Below, piece by piece: positions 1 to 9,343 of a DNA stretch of 64,000 nt. Positions within the stretch are counted from its first letter, which is position 1. The number at the start of each line of letters is the position of its first letter. The position numbers and the translations under genes are program-made. The notes under the pieces are model-generated. The model was not told the origin of the DNA. It saw only the letters and a program-made list of their open reading frames with translations, and ran no database searches. Source of the stretch: Thermodesulfovibrio sp. (GTDB taxonomy: Bacteria; Nitrospirota; Thermodesulfovibrionia; Thermodesulfovibrionales; Thermodesulfovibrionaceae); contig JANXBK010000003.1 in the NCBI GenBank assembly GCA_025057595.1, positions 62,001-126,000 on the forward strand, in the 5' to 3' direction.

Positions 1-276
1 TCTCGCATCAGGTTTAATTCTGTCTTTTTCATAAATAACTCTTTTTGGAACTTTTCCCGTAAGAACGATTTCTTTTACTTTATTTTTTTTTAAGAATTTT
101 AGAATTTCGCCGAATTTCCCGATGTTGATATAAATGAAGGCATCACTACAATGAGATAAATCTTCACTTACTATATCTTCTAAAGAAACTATAACAACTT
201 TATATCCCTTTTTCTTTATTTCCTCTAAAATTATAAGAGGTAAGCTTCCGGCACCAGCAATTATTCCTATCGGCAT
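1..276 (-). CDS. lpxI: UDP-2,3-diacylglucosamine diphosphatase LpxI, C-terminus cut by window edge
   Basis: LpxI hydrolyses UDP-2,3-diacylglucosamine to lipid X in lipid A synthesis, replacing LpxH in many non-enteric Gram-negatives. The first 92 codons are visible and stay open to the left edge. The protein begins MPIGIIAGAGSLPLII, the glycine-rich start typical of the LpxI (DUF1009) family, followed by an alternating strand/helix pattern and a VLTGKVPK-like segment. The ATG overlaps the end of lpxA by 10 bases, so it is the last visible gene of the bamA-skp-lpxD-fabZ-lpxA series and probably translationally coupled. The family normally has about 270 residues, so two thirds lie outside the window. 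Assignment rests on the N-terminal motif plus position. Confidence 0.82.
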   Translation of the reverse strand, partial: MPIGIIAGAGSLPLIILEEIKKKGYKVVIVSLEDIVSEDLSHCSDAFIYINIGKFGEILKFLKKNKVKEIVLTGKVPKRVIYEKDRIKPDAR

Positions 277-1043
277 ATTCCTCTTTTGTTTGCCTCCAAA
301 AACTCAATTAAGTGTCTTATCTCAGGAATATCTGGAAACTCTTCTCTTACTTTTTTTATTGCCTCTTTTAGTTGAAGCTTGTCTCTAAAAAGAATTTTGT
401 AAGCTTTTTTAAGAATATTAATTTTTTCATCTGAAAATCCTCTTCTTTTAAGTCCTACAGTATTTAGTCCATAAAGCCTTGCTCTGGCTCCTGAAACCAT
501 AGTAAAAGGAGGTACATCTTGTGCAACTCCGCTAAATCCACCAACCATAGCATAAGCACCAATTCTTGAAAACTGATGCACCGCGACCATACCTCCTATA
601 AAGGCAAAATCCTCAACAATAACATGTCCTGCCAGTGTTGCAAGATTTGCCATTATTACATTATTTCCAATTTTACAGTCATGAGCTATATGAACATAAG
701 CCATTATAAAGTTATTATCGCCTATTGTAGTCCATCCATCTCCTGAAACACTTGCTCTATGAATAGTTACATACTCTCTTATGATATTGCCGCTGCCAAC
801 TTTTACTCCAGTTGGCTCTCCCTTGTACTTCATGTCTTGAGGTGGAAATCCTATAGTAGTGAAAGGATATATAGTACAGTTTTCTCTAATCTCTGTAATA
901 CCTTCTATCTGAACATGACTTATAAGATGACATCCTTTGCCAATTTTTACATTATCTCCTATTATGCAGTAAGGTCCGACTTCCACATCCTCATCAATTT
1001 CAGCTTTTCTGCTTATTATAGCCGTACTATGTATCTTTGTCAC
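267..1043 (-). CDS. lpxA: UDP-N-acetylglucosamine acyltransferase LpxA
   Basis: LpxA transfers a hydroxyacyl chain from acyl carrier protein to O-3 of UDP-GlcNAc, the first step of lipid A synthesis in the cytoplasm. The 258 residues are mostly left-handed beta-helix hexapeptide repeats ([IV]G-x4) over about residues 1-190, with a helical C-terminal tail, the usual family length. His121 in AHDCKIG matches the catalytic histidine of the family (His125 in E. coli). The gene lies 8 bases after fabZ and overlaps lpxI, the standard lipid A gene order. Acyl-chain length preference cannot be read with certainty. Confidence 0.95.
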   Translation of the reverse strand: MTKIHSTAIISRKAEIDEDVEVGPYCIIGDNVKIGKGCHLISHVQIEGITEIRENCTIYPFTTIGFPPQDMKYKGEPTGVKVGSGNIIREYVTIHRASVSGDGWTTIGDNNFIMAYVHIAHDCKIGNNVIMANLATLAGHVIVEDFAFIGGMVAVHQFSRIGAYAMVGGFSGVAQDVPPFTMVSGARARLYGLNTVGLKRRGFSDEKINILKKAYKILFRDKLQLKEAIKKVREEFPDIPEIRHLIEFLEANKRGICR

Positions 1044-1051
1044 GACTCCTC

Positions 1052-1474
1052 CTAATCTGTAACCATAGCTGTAAACTCAGCTTCTGTAGTTACTTTATCA
1101 TCTACCTTTGCAACGCCTGAAAACTTCCAAACTCCTCCACGATGATGAATAACTTTTACTTCAAATCTTATTTGATCCCCTGGTATAATAGGTTTGCGAA
1201 ACTTAACTTTTTCTATGCTTAAAAAGAGAACTCCGCTGCCTTTAACTCCAGATTTAAATGCTAAAATACCTGCTACTTGTGCCATAGCCTCAATAATTAA
1301 AACACCAGGCATTATTGGATTACCTGGAAAATGACCCTGAAAAAAGGGCTCATTAATTGTTACATTTTTTACTCCTACGATTCTCTCCTCTGGAACAAGC
1401 TCTAAAACTCTGTCAACAAGTAAAAATGGATATCTGTGAGGAAGAATACTCATTATCTCTTTAATATCAATCAT
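1052..1474 (-). CDS. fabZ: 3-hydroxyacyl-ACP dehydratase FabZ
   Basis: FabZ dehydrates 3-hydroxyacyl-ACP in fatty acid elongation and competes with LpxA/LpxD for hydroxyacyl-ACP. The 140-residue protein has the single hot-dog fold, with [11 protein letters not shown] near residue 13 and the active-site segment [11 protein letters not shown], His48, with Glu62 as the acid partner. It overlaps the end of lpxD by 8 bases and sits before lpxA, the conserved lpxD-fabZ-lpxA order. Length and motifs are normal. Confidence 0.96.
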   Translation of the reverse strand: MIDIKEIMSILPHRYPFLLVDRVLELVPEERIVGVKNVTINEPFFQGHFPGNPIMPGVLIIEAMAQVAGILAFKSGVKGSGVLFLSIEKVKFRKPIIPGDQIRFEVKVIHHRGGVWKFSGVAKVDDKVTTEAEFTAMVTD

Positions 1475-2489
1475 CTTTATCCTCCAGCTTCTTTATTTTA
1501 TCCTCAAGCTCTTTAATCTTTTTGTAAAGTTCTGGCAATTTTTGAAAAATAGAGGTCGCTTTAAGCCAATCTCTATGAGGAAAAACGGGAATACCAGAGT
1601 AAACTCCTTTAGTGAGTTTACCTGGCATAACTCCTGATTTTGCTGTAATAATTGTTCCTGATTCAATCTCTACATGATCTGAAATGCCTACTTGCCCTGC
1701 TAAAATGCATCCGTCACCTATTTTTGAACTTCCAGCAATTCCCACTTGTGCTACTACTATTGAGTTTTTTCCAATCTTTACATTGTGTGCTATTTGAACA
1801 AGATTGTCCACCTTTGTTCCTTCTCCAATCACAGTATTACCTGTAGTTGCTCTATCTACTGTTACACAAGCACCTATCTCTACATCATCCTCTATAACTA
1901 CTCCACCAACTTGAGGAATCTTTTGATGTTTTCCTTCGTAAAAAATATAACCAAATCCATCTGAACCAATGACCGTTCCTGAATGTATTATAACTCTGTT
2001 GCCAATTTTAACTTTTTCTCTCACTGTAACATTTGGATATATAATACAGTCTGAGCCTATTGAAGTTTGCCTTCCTATAAATGTAAAGGGATAAACAACA
2101 GTGTTATCTCCTATACTTACATCTTCGTCAATATAAACAAAGGGATAAATAGTAACATTTTTACCTATCTGAGCTTTCTTTGAGACTAAAGCTTTATCAC
2201 TTATACCCTTGTAGGGATGTGGTTTTATATAAAATATTTCAAGAAGTTTTGCAAAAACAAGTTGCGGGCTATCAACAATTAGTTGTGTTTTATTTAGTCC
2301 TTCAAACTTTTCTTTAACAATAAATGCAGATGCCTTTGAGGATTTAGCCATCTCTAAATACTTTGAACTTACAATATAAGTGATATCACCCTCTTCTGCG
2401 TCTTCAATACTTTTAACACCTCTAATTTCTAACTCAGAGTCGCCCTCAACTTTCGCATTAAAGATTTTTGCAATCTCGGAAATTTTCAT
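1467..2489 (-). CDS. lpxD: UDP-3-O-acylglucosamine N-acyltransferase LpxD
   Basis: LpxD adds the N-linked hydroxyacyl chain to UDP-3-O-acyl-glucosamine, the third step of lipid A assembly. The 340 residues comprise an N-terminal uridine-binding domain (about 1-100), a hexapeptide-repeat beta-helix (about 100-300) and a charged helical tail (about 315-340) that would form the trimer coiled coil. His235 in [10 protein letters not shown] corresponds to the catalytic histidine (His239 in E. coli). The start codon shares one base with the end of skp, and the 3' end overlaps fabZ. Confidence 0.96.
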   Translation of the reverse strand: MKISEIAKIFNAKVEGDSELEIRGVKSIEDAEEGDITYIVSSKYLEMAKSSKASAFIVKEKFEGLNKTQLIVDSPQLVFAKLLEIFYIKPHPYKGISDKALVSKKAQIGKNVTIYPFVYIDEDVSIGDNTVVYPFTFIGRQTSIGSDCIIYPNVTVREKVKIGNRVIIHSGTVIGSDGFGYIFYEGKHQKIPQVGGVVIEDDVEIGACVTVDRATTGNTVIGEGTKVDNLVQIAHNVKIGKNSIVVAQVGIAGSSKIGDGCILAGQVGISDHVEIESGTIITAKSGVMPGKLTKGVYSGIPVFPHRDWLKATSIFQKLPELYKKIKELEDKIKKLEDKDD

Positions 2490-3025
2490 TATTTTTGCTT
2501 TGATTTGTCAGTTTTTTGATTAAAGATTGCAATAATTTTATCTGTAATATCTATCTGAGCTGCTGTATATAAAATTAATTGCTCAGCTTTTTCAACTATC
2601 AAACTGTATCCTTCTTTGTGTGCATACTCATTAATAATTTGTCTTATCTCCTTAAGCATACTTTGGGTTATTTCATTTTGCTTTTTTTGTAACTCCATTT
2701 GATAGTCAGCTGCTGTTCTCTGAAGCTCTCTACTTAAACGCTCAATCTCCTCTTCTTTTGATTTTCTTGCCTCTTCGCTTAAAACAGCCTTTTTCTTGTC
2801 ATAATCCTCTTTTAGAGATTGAATCTTTTTCTGTTTCTCATCAAGCTCCCTCTGTCTTTTCTCAAGCATACTTTGTAGCTCATAGATAGCTTTCTTGCCC
2901 TCCTCAGACTCATTTAGAACTCTGTAAAGATCAACAACTCCTATTTTAAGTTCTGCCCAACTGACTGTTTGTAATAAAAACAAAAATAAGAAAATAATTA
3001 CACTTATAACAAAAACTTTTTTCAT
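2489..3025 (-). CDS. skp: Periplasmic chaperone Skp/OmpH family
   Basis: Skp-type trimers hold unfolded outer-membrane proteins in the periplasm and hand them to BamA. The 178-residue protein starts with a signal peptide ([18 protein letters not shown], probable cleavage after SWA near residue 28), then the family opening [17 protein letters not shown], then a long charged coiled coil (about 60-140) that would form the tentacles. A GGAGGGAAGGT-like Shine-Dalgarno lies just before the ATG. It sits directly downstream of bamA, as in most Gram-negative genomes. Confidence 0.92.
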   Translation of the reverse strand: MKKVFVISVIIFLFLFLLQTVSWAELKIGVVDLYRVLNESEEGKKAIYELQSMLEKRQRELDEKQKKIQSLKEDYDKKKAVLSEEARKSKEEEIERLSRELQRTAADYQMELQKKQNEITQSMLKEIRQIINEYAHKEGYSLIVEKAEQLILYTAAQIDITDKIIAIFNQKTDKSKQK

Positions 3026-3044
3026 TACCTTCCCTCCTTAAATA

Positions 3045-5285
3045 TTAGAAAAATGCACCAAATCCAAACTCAAGTTTGGATCTAGACTCTCCTTTTTTTC
3101 TGTTAAGATTTATTCCATAGTCAATCTTTATTGGTCCAAGAGGTGAAAACCATCTAAAACCAAATCCTGTTGTATACTTTAGGTTTGAGGCAAATTTTTC
3201 TGTTTCATCATAGCCCTTTCCAATATCAACAAACAGTAGTCCCTTAAGCTTCATCTCAGACACTAATGGAAATAGATATTCAATATTAAATATTAATGCC
3301 TTCTTTGCTCCAATTGGATCACCTTTGCTGTCCTTTGGACCAGCCTCACCATAACCGACACCTCTGATTGTATCAAGTCCACCAATATAGAATCTTTCAT
3401 AAAGAGGATATTTTTTACCAAACAGAGTATCAGAAAATCCTACTCTTCCTCTAAGATGAAGAGTTGATTCTTCAAAAATCGGTATATACCAACCTAAATC
3501 AAGTAAACCCTTCCAAAATCCTGTATCTCCACCCAGTCCTGCAACTGTAAAACTTAAAGAGTGTCTAAAACCACGTGTTGGGTCAATATAGCTGTCACGA
3601 GTATCGTAGCTAACTTGAAAAGTAACTGAACTTGTAAGAAGTTTGCCTTCCATATCTTTAATTATTGTATCTGCATCTTCTGCTACATCTGTTACTGTTG
3701 ATTTCTCAATCTCGTAAGTTACAGAAGCAAACCAGTCTTCTCTATATCTTTTACCAAAAGTAATAGCAAAACCATTTGCATCTCTTGTATAGTTAACATA
3801 CTCTCTTTTTTGTCTATATAAACTAACTCCAAATAAAATAGGCTTGTCCATAAACCAGGGATCTCTGAAAGCAACAGTATAGTATGAGCTTTTACCACCA
3901 AGCTCACCTCTTAGGGTGAGAGAGTAACCTCTTCCAAAAAGATTTATCTGTGTGATATCTACCATACCAATTAGATTGTCTATTGAGCTATATCCTCCTC
4001 CAATTGTTAGAAATCCTGTGGGTTTCTCCTTAACATTTACATCTAAATCTACTGTTTTTCTTTCTGGATCAGGCTTTTGATTTATATCAACTGTTTCAAA
4101 GTATTGTAGATCTTCAAGTCTTTTTTTACTCTTTTGAATTTTGCTTGCCGAATACTCATCTCCTTCATCAACCCTAATTTCTCTTCTTATAACCTTGTCT
4201 AATGTTTTAACATTTCCAGAGATATTTACTCTTCCGATTGTATATCTGTCTCCCCTTTTAATGTTATAAGTCACATCAACTGTTAGTCTTTCTTCATTGG
4301 GTAAAACATCTGGAATAATTGAGACAAGAGCAAATCCTCTGTCTGAGTAATAAGAGGTAATTGCTTCTATATCCTTTCTCATTCTTGACTTACTGAAGAC
4401 TTCTCCAGCTTTGAGTTTAATAAGATTTTTAATATCCTTTTCTTCATTTTTGTCATATCCAGTGAAACTTACTGATGAAATCTTAAACTGTGGACCTTCA
4501 GAGATTGGAATTATAATTGTCATCCATTTTCTGTCCTTTGAAAACTCAATTTTTGGCTCTCCCACAGAGACTTTAAGATATCCATTGTCATAATATAAAT
4601 CTTTAATCTTTTCAAGATCCTGTAACATCTCATACTTTTTATAAAATCCACTTCCTGTTATAAATGAATAAATCTTTCTTTCAGAGGTAGACATAACTTT
4701 TTTAATTTTTCTACTTGGTATTGCTTTGTTGCCCTCAAATTTAATCTCCCTTATCTTAACTTTATGCCCCTCTTCTATATTATAGGTAAGCTCAACCTCG
4801 TATTCACTAATCTTTTTCAGAACAGGAACGATCTTTGCAAAATAGAATCCCTCTGACTCATAGAATGCTCTCAATTTAAGAGCATTGTCATTTATTAGTG
4901 TTATATCTGATATCGAACCTGGTGTAACTGTAATAACTTCTTTTAGTTTTTCCTCATCAAACTCCTTATTTCCCTCAAAACTTACTTTTACGACTGTAGG
5001 TTTTTCTTTCACAGTATAAATTACTTTGACTCCGCCTTCAAAAGGCTCCATGTCAACCTTTACATCTTCAAAATAACCTAATTTGTAAATAGCCTTTATG
5101 TCATCAGAAATTTTTTCCTGAGACACTACCTCTCCAAGTTTTAAGGTAATCTTATTTTTTACTGCAGCTTCCTCTATCCTCTTTAATCCTCTTATCTCAA
5201 TTGCTGTTACTGTAGGTAGTTCCTGAGAATAAATATAATTTGGAATAAGGAAAAATAACAAAATCAATAGAGCACCTTTCCTCAT
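3045..5285 (-). CDS. bamA: Outer-membrane protein assembly factor BamA
   Basis: BamA is the outer-membrane pore that folds and inserts beta-barrel proteins. From the chosen start the protein is 746 residues: a signal peptide (MRKGALLILLFFLIP, cleaved near IYSQ), five POTRA repeats over about the first 400 residues, and a C-terminal 16-strand barrel of the Omp85 family ending in a terminal aromatic (GAFF). An IRGVGYGE segment in the barrel is the conserved RGF-type lid-lock motif. The frame can be extended 13 codons upstream to a GTG at 5324, but AGAGG lies 6 bases before the ATG at 5285 and a proper signal peptide starts there. Neighbours skp and lpxD support the call. Confidence 0.95.
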   Translation of the reverse strand: MRKGALLILLFFLIPNYIYSQELPTVTAIEIRGLKRIEEAAVKNKITLKLGEVVSQEKISDDIKAIYKLGYFEDVKVDMEPFEGGVKVIYTVKEKPTVVKVSFEGNKEFDEEKLKEVITVTPGSISDITLINDNALKLRAFYESEGFYFAKIVPVLKKISEYEVELTYNIEEGHKVKIREIKFEGNKAIPSRKIKKVMSTSERKIYSFITGSGFYKKYEMLQDLEKIKDLYYDNGYLKVSVGEPKIEFSKDRKWMTIIIPISEGPQFKISSVSFTGYDKNEEKDIKNLIKLKAGEVFSKSRMRKDIEAITSYYSDRGFALVSIIPDVLPNEERLTVDVTYNIKRGDRYTIGRVNISGNVKTLDKVIRREIRVDEGDEYSASKIQKSKKRLEDLQYFETVDINQKPDPERKTVDLDVNVKEKPTGFLTIGGGYSSIDNLIGMVDITQINLFGRGYSLTLRGELGGKSSYYTVAFRDPWFMDKPILFGVSLYRQKREYVNYTRDANGFAITFGKRYREDWFASVTYEIEKSTVTDVAEDADTIIKDMEGKLLTSSVTFQVSYDTRDSYIDPTRGFRHSLSFTVAGLGGDTGFWKGLLDLGWYIPIFEESTLHLRGRVGFSDTLFGKKYPLYERFYIGGLDTIRGVGYGEAGPKDSKGDPIGAKKALIFNIEYLFPLVSEMKLKGLLFVDIGKGYDETEKFASNLKYTTGFGFRWFSPLGPIKIDYGINLNRKKGESRSKLEFGFGAFF

Positions 5286-5320
5286 CTTAATCCTCTTTAG
5301 ACAAAAAGTTTTTAAGTATA

Positions 5321-6709
5321 TCACATTATCTTTAAAATTTTAAACACTTCAAATAGACCTCTATGGATAAAATACTCTATCTCCTCCAAATCCTCATCTG
5401 TTTCTGCTTCAAAACGAAGAACTAAAGAGGGCTCAGTATTAGAAGCTCTCACTAAGGCCCATCCCTTTTTAAAGTTTACTCTTACTCCATCTGTATAGTC
5501 GCACTCATATCCTCTAAAGAAATCTTTTAACTCCTCAACAACCTTAAACTTCATCTCATCTGGACATTTGACTCTTATCTCCGGCGTTGAGATCATATTT
5601 TTAACTCCCTCTAATAGTTTTTTTATACTGTAAGGCTTACCAGCCTTTTTTACTATGTCAATCAATCTTAAAGCAGCATATATTGCATCATCGTATCCAA
5701 AATAATCATCTCTAAAAAATATATGTCCGCTCATCTCACCCGCAAGTAACGCATCTTCCTCTTTCATCTTTTTTTTAATTAGAGAGTGTCCTGTCTTCCA
5801 CATAATAGGAATACCACCTATTCTCTTTATTTCTTCATACATTACCTTAGAGCATTTAACTTCTCCAATTATTTTTGCACCTTTATTTTTACCTAAAATA
5901 TCTCTTGCAAAAATAATCATTAATCTATCACCCCAAACAATCTCTCCATCCTCATCAACAACTCCTATCCTGTCTGCATCGCCATCAAATCCAACTCCTA
6001 AATGAGCTTTCTCTGATATCACTGTTTTTATTAAATCTTTTAAATTTTCTAAAACTACAGGATCTGGATGATGATTTGGAAATCTTCCATCCGGTTCACT
6101 ATAAAGCTCCACAACCTCTGCGCCCAGACTTCTTAAAATTTTAGGAGCAACCAAACCTGCTGTTCCGTTTCCTGAATCTACAACAACTTTAATTCCTTCA
6201 AAGGTTGAAAACTTGTTAACCATAAAGTTAATATAGTCAGACACTATATCATGCCTATGAAGAACTCCTCTTTTGTCAGAAATTTTAAAACTTTTTTTAT
6301 TAATTATCTCTTTAAGCTCTCTTATATCACTTCCTGAAATCGTCTCTTTCCCCACACTTAATTTAAATCCATTAAACTCTGGTGGATTATGGCTTCCAGT
6401 TACCATAATTCCTCCATCAACTGGAAGTTTAAATAGTGAGAAATACTGAAGAGGAGTTGGACATACTCCCAGATCTACTATATCTATGCCCGAGTCTAAA
6501 ATGCCTTTAATTAGATATTCTTTTAGAATCGGTGAAGAAATCCTCGCATCCATACCTATAGAGAATATATTAGGCTGCTTTCCCAATTTTTTCATAGCTA
6601 AAGAAACAAAGGCTTTACCAATCTGGTAAGCTATCTCTTCATTAAGCTCCTTTCCAAAAACTCCTCTTATGTCATACTCTCTAAAGATTCTGTCTTCCCC
6701 AGTCATCAT
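5321..6709 (-). CDS. Phosphomannomutase/phosphoglucomutase (AlgC/ManB type)
   Basis: The enzyme interconverts hexose 6-phosphate and 1-phosphate; beside manC the likely product is mannose 1-phosphate for GDP-mannose and surface polysaccharide. The 462 residues show the four-domain alpha-D-phosphohexomutase plan: the phosphoserine loop VTGSHNPPEFNGFK with Ser106, the metal loop GFDGDADRIG with Asp242, Asp244 and Asp246, the sugar-binding GEMSGHIFF segment, and the C-terminal phosphate-binding RASNTEPSLVLR. It overlaps the end of manC by 29 bases, so translation is probably coupled. The glucose versus mannose preference cannot be settled from sequence. Confidence 0.92.
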   Translation of the reverse strand: MMTGEDRIFREYDIRGVFGKELNEEIAYQIGKAFVSLAMKKLGKQPNIFSIGMDARISSPILKEYLIKGILDSGIDIVDLGVCPTPLQYFSLFKLPVDGGIMVTGSHNPPEFNGFKLSVGKETISGSDIRELKEIINKKSFKISDKRGVLHRHDIVSDYINFMVNKFSTFEGIKVVVDSGNGTAGLVAPKILRSLGAEVVELYSEPDGRFPNHHPDPVVLENLKDLIKTVISEKAHLGVGFDGDADRIGVVDEDGEIVWGDRLMIIFARDILGKNKGAKIIGEVKCSKVMYEEIKRIGGIPIMWKTGHSLIKKKMKEEDALLAGEMSGHIFFRDDYFGYDDAIYAALRLIDIVKKAGKPYSIKKLLEGVKNMISTPEIRVKCPDEMKFKVVEELKDFFRGYECDYTDGVRVNFKKGWALVRASNTEPSLVLRFEAETDEDLEEIEYFIHRGLFEVFKILKIM

Positions 6710-8075
6710 TAAATCTCTTTATATCATCTTCTTCAATATACTCTCCAACTTGAACTTCTATAATCTCAAGAGGAATCTTGCCAGGATTTTCAAGTCTGTG
6801 CAGTGTACTCTTTGGAACATATATTGATTCGTTTTCATGTACAAAAACCTCTTTATCTGCTATCTTAACTTTTGCTGTACCCTTAACAACTATCCAATGT
6901 TCAGATCTATGATGATGCATCTGAAGCGAAAGTCTAGCTCCTGGATTTACTGTAATTCTCTTTATTTTATATCTAACTCCTTTCTCTAAAACTGTAAAAT
7001 ACCCCCATGGTCTGTAATTTGTAGTATGTTCTAATGTCTCAGAAGCGGACTTTTCCAAAAGATTTTTAACTATCTCTTTTACTTTCTGTGATTCTCCCTT
7101 TTTTGCTATTAATAAAGCATCCTCTGTGTCAACTACAATTAAATCTTTAACCCCAACTGTAGCTATTAATCTTTTACCACCGAAGATAAAACTTCTTTTT
7201 GTCTCGATCTGTTCAGTTTTACCAATAATAACATTTTTATTTTTATCTTTCCTTAAAACCTCATACAAACTTTCCCACGAACCGATATCAGACCAAAAAA
7301 TTGGAAGTGGTACAACCACAGCCTTATCTGTTTTCTCCATAATCGCGTAATCAAAAGATATTTCTGGTAAATCCTGAAAACTGTTTAAAACCTCTTCATA
7401 GGATTTATTAAATATTTCTCCAATCTCTGGTATATATTTTTTAAACTCCTCTACCACAGTGTCTGCTTTAAAAGCAAAAATTCCAGAGTTCCAAAAATAA
7501 CAATCTTGAGAAATATACTCTTTTGCTTCCTGGTAATTAGGTTTTTCAACAAATTTCTCTACAGGATAAAATAAAGTTGACTGCTGATTCTTAATCTTTA
7601 TATATCCATAACCTATTTCTGGTTTTGTAGGTTTGATTCCAAATGTTACAATATATCCCTTATTCGCAATATCTTTAGCTAAATTTATATATTTTAAAAA
7701 TTCTTTCTCCTGCTCAACTAAGTGATCTGATGGAAATACAAAAAATATATCATTTTCATTTAATCTTTCTAAAGCATACTTTAAGGCTAATGCAATTGCT
7801 GGAGCTGTGTTTCTTGAAGTAGGCTCTAAAATAAAATGATATTTAATTTTTCTGTCAAAGACTTCCTTTAACTGCTCAATTATATAAAACTTGTAATTTT
7901 CGCCTGTAACTATTAAAAACTCTAAATTTGCAAATCTAGAAAGTCTCTTAATTGTCTTCTGAAAAAAACTGTAGTTGTCAATAAAAGAAAATTTTAAAAA
8001 CTGTTTTGGGAAGTTTTTTCTTGAGTAGGGCCATAATCTTGTTCCAGAGCCACCTGCTAAAACTATAAATTTCAT
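6681..8075 (-). CDS. manC: Bifunctional mannose-1-phosphate guanylyltransferase/mannose-6-phosphate isomerase
   Basis: The protein makes GDP-mannose from mannose 1-phosphate and, through its cupin domain, may isomerise fructose 6-phosphate to mannose 6-phosphate. The 464 residues hold an N-terminal nucleotidyltransferase domain (LAGGSGTRLWPYSR near residues 6-19; FPSDHLV; EKPN) and a C-terminal type II phosphomannose isomerase cupin (about 350-460) with the metal-binding MHHHRSEHWIVVKG motif. This is the usual fused length of AlgA/ManC proteins. Together with the overlapping phosphohexomutase it forms a GDP-mannose cassette for LPS or exopolysaccharide. Confidence 0.95.
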   Translation of the reverse strand: MKFIVLAGGSGTRLWPYSRKNFPKQFLKFSFIDNYSFFQKTIKRLSRFANLEFLIVTGENYKFYIIEQLKEVFDRKIKYHFILEPTSRNTAPAIALALKYALERLNENDIFFVFPSDHLVEQEKEFLKYINLAKDIANKGYIVTFGIKPTKPEIGYGYIKIKNQQSTLFYPVEKFVEKPNYQEAKEYISQDCYFWNSGIFAFKADTVVEEFKKYIPEIGEIFNKSYEEVLNSFQDLPEISFDYAIMEKTDKAVVVPLPIFWSDIGSWESLYEVLRKDKNKNVIIGKTEQIETKRSFIFGGKRLIATVGVKDLIVVDTEDALLIAKKGESQKVKEIVKNLLEKSASETLEHTTNYRPWGYFTVLEKGVRYKIKRITVNPGARLSLQMHHHRSEHWIVVKGTAKVKIADKEVFVHENESIYVPKSTLHRLENPGKIPLEIIEVQVGEYIEEDDIKRFNDDWGRQNL

Positions 8076-8084
8076 TGTTTCCTC

Positions 8085-8729
8085 TTAAATAAATCCGTAT
8101 CTTTCAAGTTTTTTCATCAAACTATCCTCTTCTTCATATCTTTTCAGTAGTTTTTCAACATATTTAGCTATTATATCAGATTCAAGATTTACTTTATCAC
8201 CAACTTTTTTTGCACCTATTGTTGTCATCTTTGCTGTATGAGGTATTATTACAACAGTAAAGGAATCTGAAAGCACATCAACTACAGTTAAACTAATACC
8301 ATCAACAGCAATAGAACCCTTTGGAATACAGTATCTTAAAATCTCTTTTGGACACTCTATTTCAATTTTGATATACTCTCCAATTTTTTCAACTCTCTTT
8401 ATCAGCCCAACTCCTTCTACATGACCTGTAACAAGATGACCACCAAGTTTTTTATTAAGTGTAAGTGCAGGCTCAAGATTTACAAAATCACCTCTTTTAA
8501 GCTCACCAAGATTTGTTTTCTTGAGAGTTTCATAGGATACATCAAACTTAAAAATTTTCTTTTCTCTATCGATTTCAGACACAGTTAAACATACGCCATT
8601 AACCGAGATACTATCACCAACAGCGGTGTCTTTTATAATCTTTTCAGATAAAATCCAAAGTTTAGCTCCCTGAGAAACACTCTGAATACTAAAAACCTTT
8701 CCAACTTCTAAAATTATACCTGTAAACAT
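8085..8729 (-). CDS. ribE: Riboflavin synthase alpha subunit
   Basis: Riboflavin synthase dismutates two 6,7-dimethyl-8-ribityllumazine molecules into riboflavin and a pyrimidinedione. The 214-residue protein starts MFTGIILEVGKV, the highly conserved family N-terminus, and contains two tandem lumazine-binding barrel domains (about 1-95 and 96-195), each with an S[IV][AS]V[ND]G[IV][SC]LTV motif (SISVNGVCLTV, GSIAVDGISLTV). The ATG shares one base with the end of lepB. No other riboflavin genes are in the window, so this copy is separated from any rib operon. Confidence 0.96.
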   Translation of the reverse strand: MFTGIILEVGKVFSIQSVSQGAKLWILSEKIIKDTAVGDSISVNGVCLTVSEIDREKKIFKFDVSYETLKKTNLGELKRGDFVNLEPALTLNKKLGGHLVTGHVEGVGLIKRVEKIGEYIKIEIECPKEILRYCIPKGSIAVDGISLTVVDVLSDSFTVVIIPHTAKMTTIGAKKVGDKVNLESDIIAKYVEKLLKRYEEEDSLMKKLERYGFI

Positions 8730-9334
8730 TACTTTATTAATTTGCCAATTCTTTCAAGTCTCGGTTTATGTTTGTCATTATCCCAAGACCAATATATAAC
8801 TAAAGCTTTACCTTTTATATCTTTTAAGTCAACAAAACCCCAGAAACGGCTATCATAGCTTTGGTCTCTGTTGTCTCCCATTACAAAAACTTTTCCCTTT
8901 GGAACGACAATAGGTCCAAAGTTATCTCTGGGATCGAGCTCTCTTGGATGTATATAAGGATCTGTATGCCTTGCATAGGGCTCATTAAGCTCAACTCCAT
9001 TAACATAAATTCTTTTATTCTTTCCTTCAACTACGTCACCTTCCACTGCTATAACTCTCTTTATGAAGTCTCTAGCTGGGTCTTCAGGATACTTAAAAAC
9101 AACTATATCTCCTCTTTTTGGATTCTCTAAAACTAAAATTTTCTTGCTTGACAAAGGAGGTTTGACTCCATAGATAAATTTAGCCACAAGAAGATGGTCT
9201 CCTACAAGAAGTGTGGGGATCATTGAACCTGAGGGAATTTTAAATGCCTGAATTATATATGCTCTTATAAAAAGAGCAATTAATATGGCGATAGCAATGC
9301 TTTTTATGTATTCTAAGATCTTTCTTTTTGTCAC
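8729..9334 (-). CDS. lepB: Signal peptidase I
   Basis: Signal peptidase I removes signal peptides from exported preproteins on the outer face of the inner membrane. The 201-residue protein has one N-terminal membrane helix (about 10-30), the catalytic serine in PSGSMIPT (Ser37), and the catalytic lysine in DFIKRVIAV (Lys92), plus the conserved GDNRDQSYDSRFWG segment. It lies 9 bases after lepA, the classic lepA-lepB pairing. Confidence 0.96.
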   Translation of the reverse strand: MTKRKILEYIKSIAIAILIALFIRAYIIQAFKIPSGSMIPTLLVGDHLLVAKFIYGVKPPLSSKKILVLENPKRGDIVVFKYPEDPARDFIKRVIAVEGDVVEGKNKRIYVNGVELNEPYARHTDPYIHPRELDPRDNFGPIVVPKGKVFVMGDNRDQSYDSRFWGFVDLKDIKGKALVIYWSWDNDKHKPRLERIGKLIK

Positions 9335-9343
9335 AGATCCTCC

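Noticed and set aside
5286-5324. GTG start of bamA at 5324
   Set aside because: AGAGG and a standard signal peptide support the ATG at 5285; the extension would place basic residues before the signal sequence.
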